This document shows, in pieces, positions 63,972 to 64,000 of a DNA stretch of 64,000 bases (positions within the stretch are counted from its first letter, which is position 1; each line of letters starts with the position of its first letter). The stretch covers positions 1-64,000 of the forward strand of contig JAFYZZ010000093.1 in assembly GCA_017548445.1 (NCBI GenBank), in the 5' to 3' direction. Made by a program: the position numbers and the translations under genes. Source of the DNA: Bacteroidales bacterium (GTDB lineage Bacteria > Bacteroidota > Bacteroidia > Bacteroidales > UBA932). The notes beneath the pieces were generated by a model. That model was not told where the DNA came from. It did no database searches and was given only the letters and a program-made list of their open reading frames with translations.

Positions 63972-64000
63972 AAAACGTTAAACGACTTTTAAAATGATAG

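Larger units (their letters stand above)
63487..64000. other. Non-coding region with several inverted repeats
   Basis: 514 bp without a supported gene. After the gdhA promoter come a long inverted repeat (63611-63742), a short hairpin (GCGAAACG at 63781-63788 and CGTTTCGC at 63798-63805), a GACAAAATG direct repeat (twice near 63855 and 63897), and a third hairpin at 63937-63971. The composition turns AT-rich towards the end. Confidence 0.6.

Noticed and set aside
1..64000. tRNA, rRNA, CRISPR array or transposase genes
   Set aside because: None was seen on reading; no cloverleaf-like gene, evenly spaced repeat array or transposase motif stands out.

Overview
The window reads as chromosome of a high-GC member of the Bacteroidales. 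The evidence is the Bacteroidetes-type promoter, TTG, then 19-20 nt, then TAnnTTTG, which recurs upstream of genes here. Other support comes from a type III glutamine synthetase, a Bacteroidetes-style long amidophosphoribosyltransferase-like protein, a receiver/PEP-synthase-like fusion next to gdhA, and the scarcity of Shine-Dalgarno sequences. I cannot name the species; an uncultured gut or rumen lineage is plausible. No rRNA, tRNA, CRISPR array or transposase was seen.

Layout. (1) 1-4.5 kb is an accessory stretch: a small zinc-ribbon protein, a nuclease-helicase (DUF2075 type), a small membrane protein, a probable small RNA and a CdiA-tRNase-like toxin gene. Mosaic repeats separate the first genes, and a 125-nt repeat flanks the helicase gene on both sides. 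(2) 4.6-8.7 kb holds small genes: a conserved hypothetical, a VWA protein, a secreted protein, a GNAT acetyltransferase and an outer-membrane barrel. (3) 8.7-23.8 kb is a glutamine block on the minus strand: glnN-gltB-gltD-pyrG, then P-II, amtB, asnB and a PurF-like protein. The leader of glnN encodes a 26-residue peptide with eight CAG glutamine codons, followed by a strong hairpin. This has the layout of a glutamine-sensing attenuator and is the most interesting signal in the window. (4) 23.8-30.6 kb runs nadE, a Na+/amino-acid symporter and a thioesterase on the plus strand, then trkH, an OxyR-like regulator and a lipoprotein.

(5) 30.7-47.6 kb is a 14-gene minus-strand operon, mostly joined by ATGA overlaps or very short gaps: ilvD-ilvB-ilvN-ilvC-leuA-leuC-leuD-(second IPM/citramalate synthase)-leuB-ilvE-aminotransferase-metX-lysC-lysA. 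It makes branched-chain amino acids and feeds lysine and methionine. (6) 47.7-55.0 kb runs in the opposite direction: thrA-thrB-thrC-asd, then a secreted protein and a Stealth-family phosphotransferase joined by 4-nt overlaps. (7) 55.1-63.5 kb holds purU, a DUF1460 amidase-like protein, a lipoprotein, a 606-residue unknown, the PEP-synthase-like fusion and gdhA. (8) The last 500 bp is non-coding and rich in inverted repeats.

Together the window encodes ammonium entry and sensing (AmtB, P-II), assimilation (GlnN/GltBD, GdhA), several glutamine amidotransferases (PyrG, AsnB, NadE, PurF-like) and most of the aspartate and branched-chain amino acid pathways. Several of the leaders share a GTTAGTTA-like element just before the start codon.
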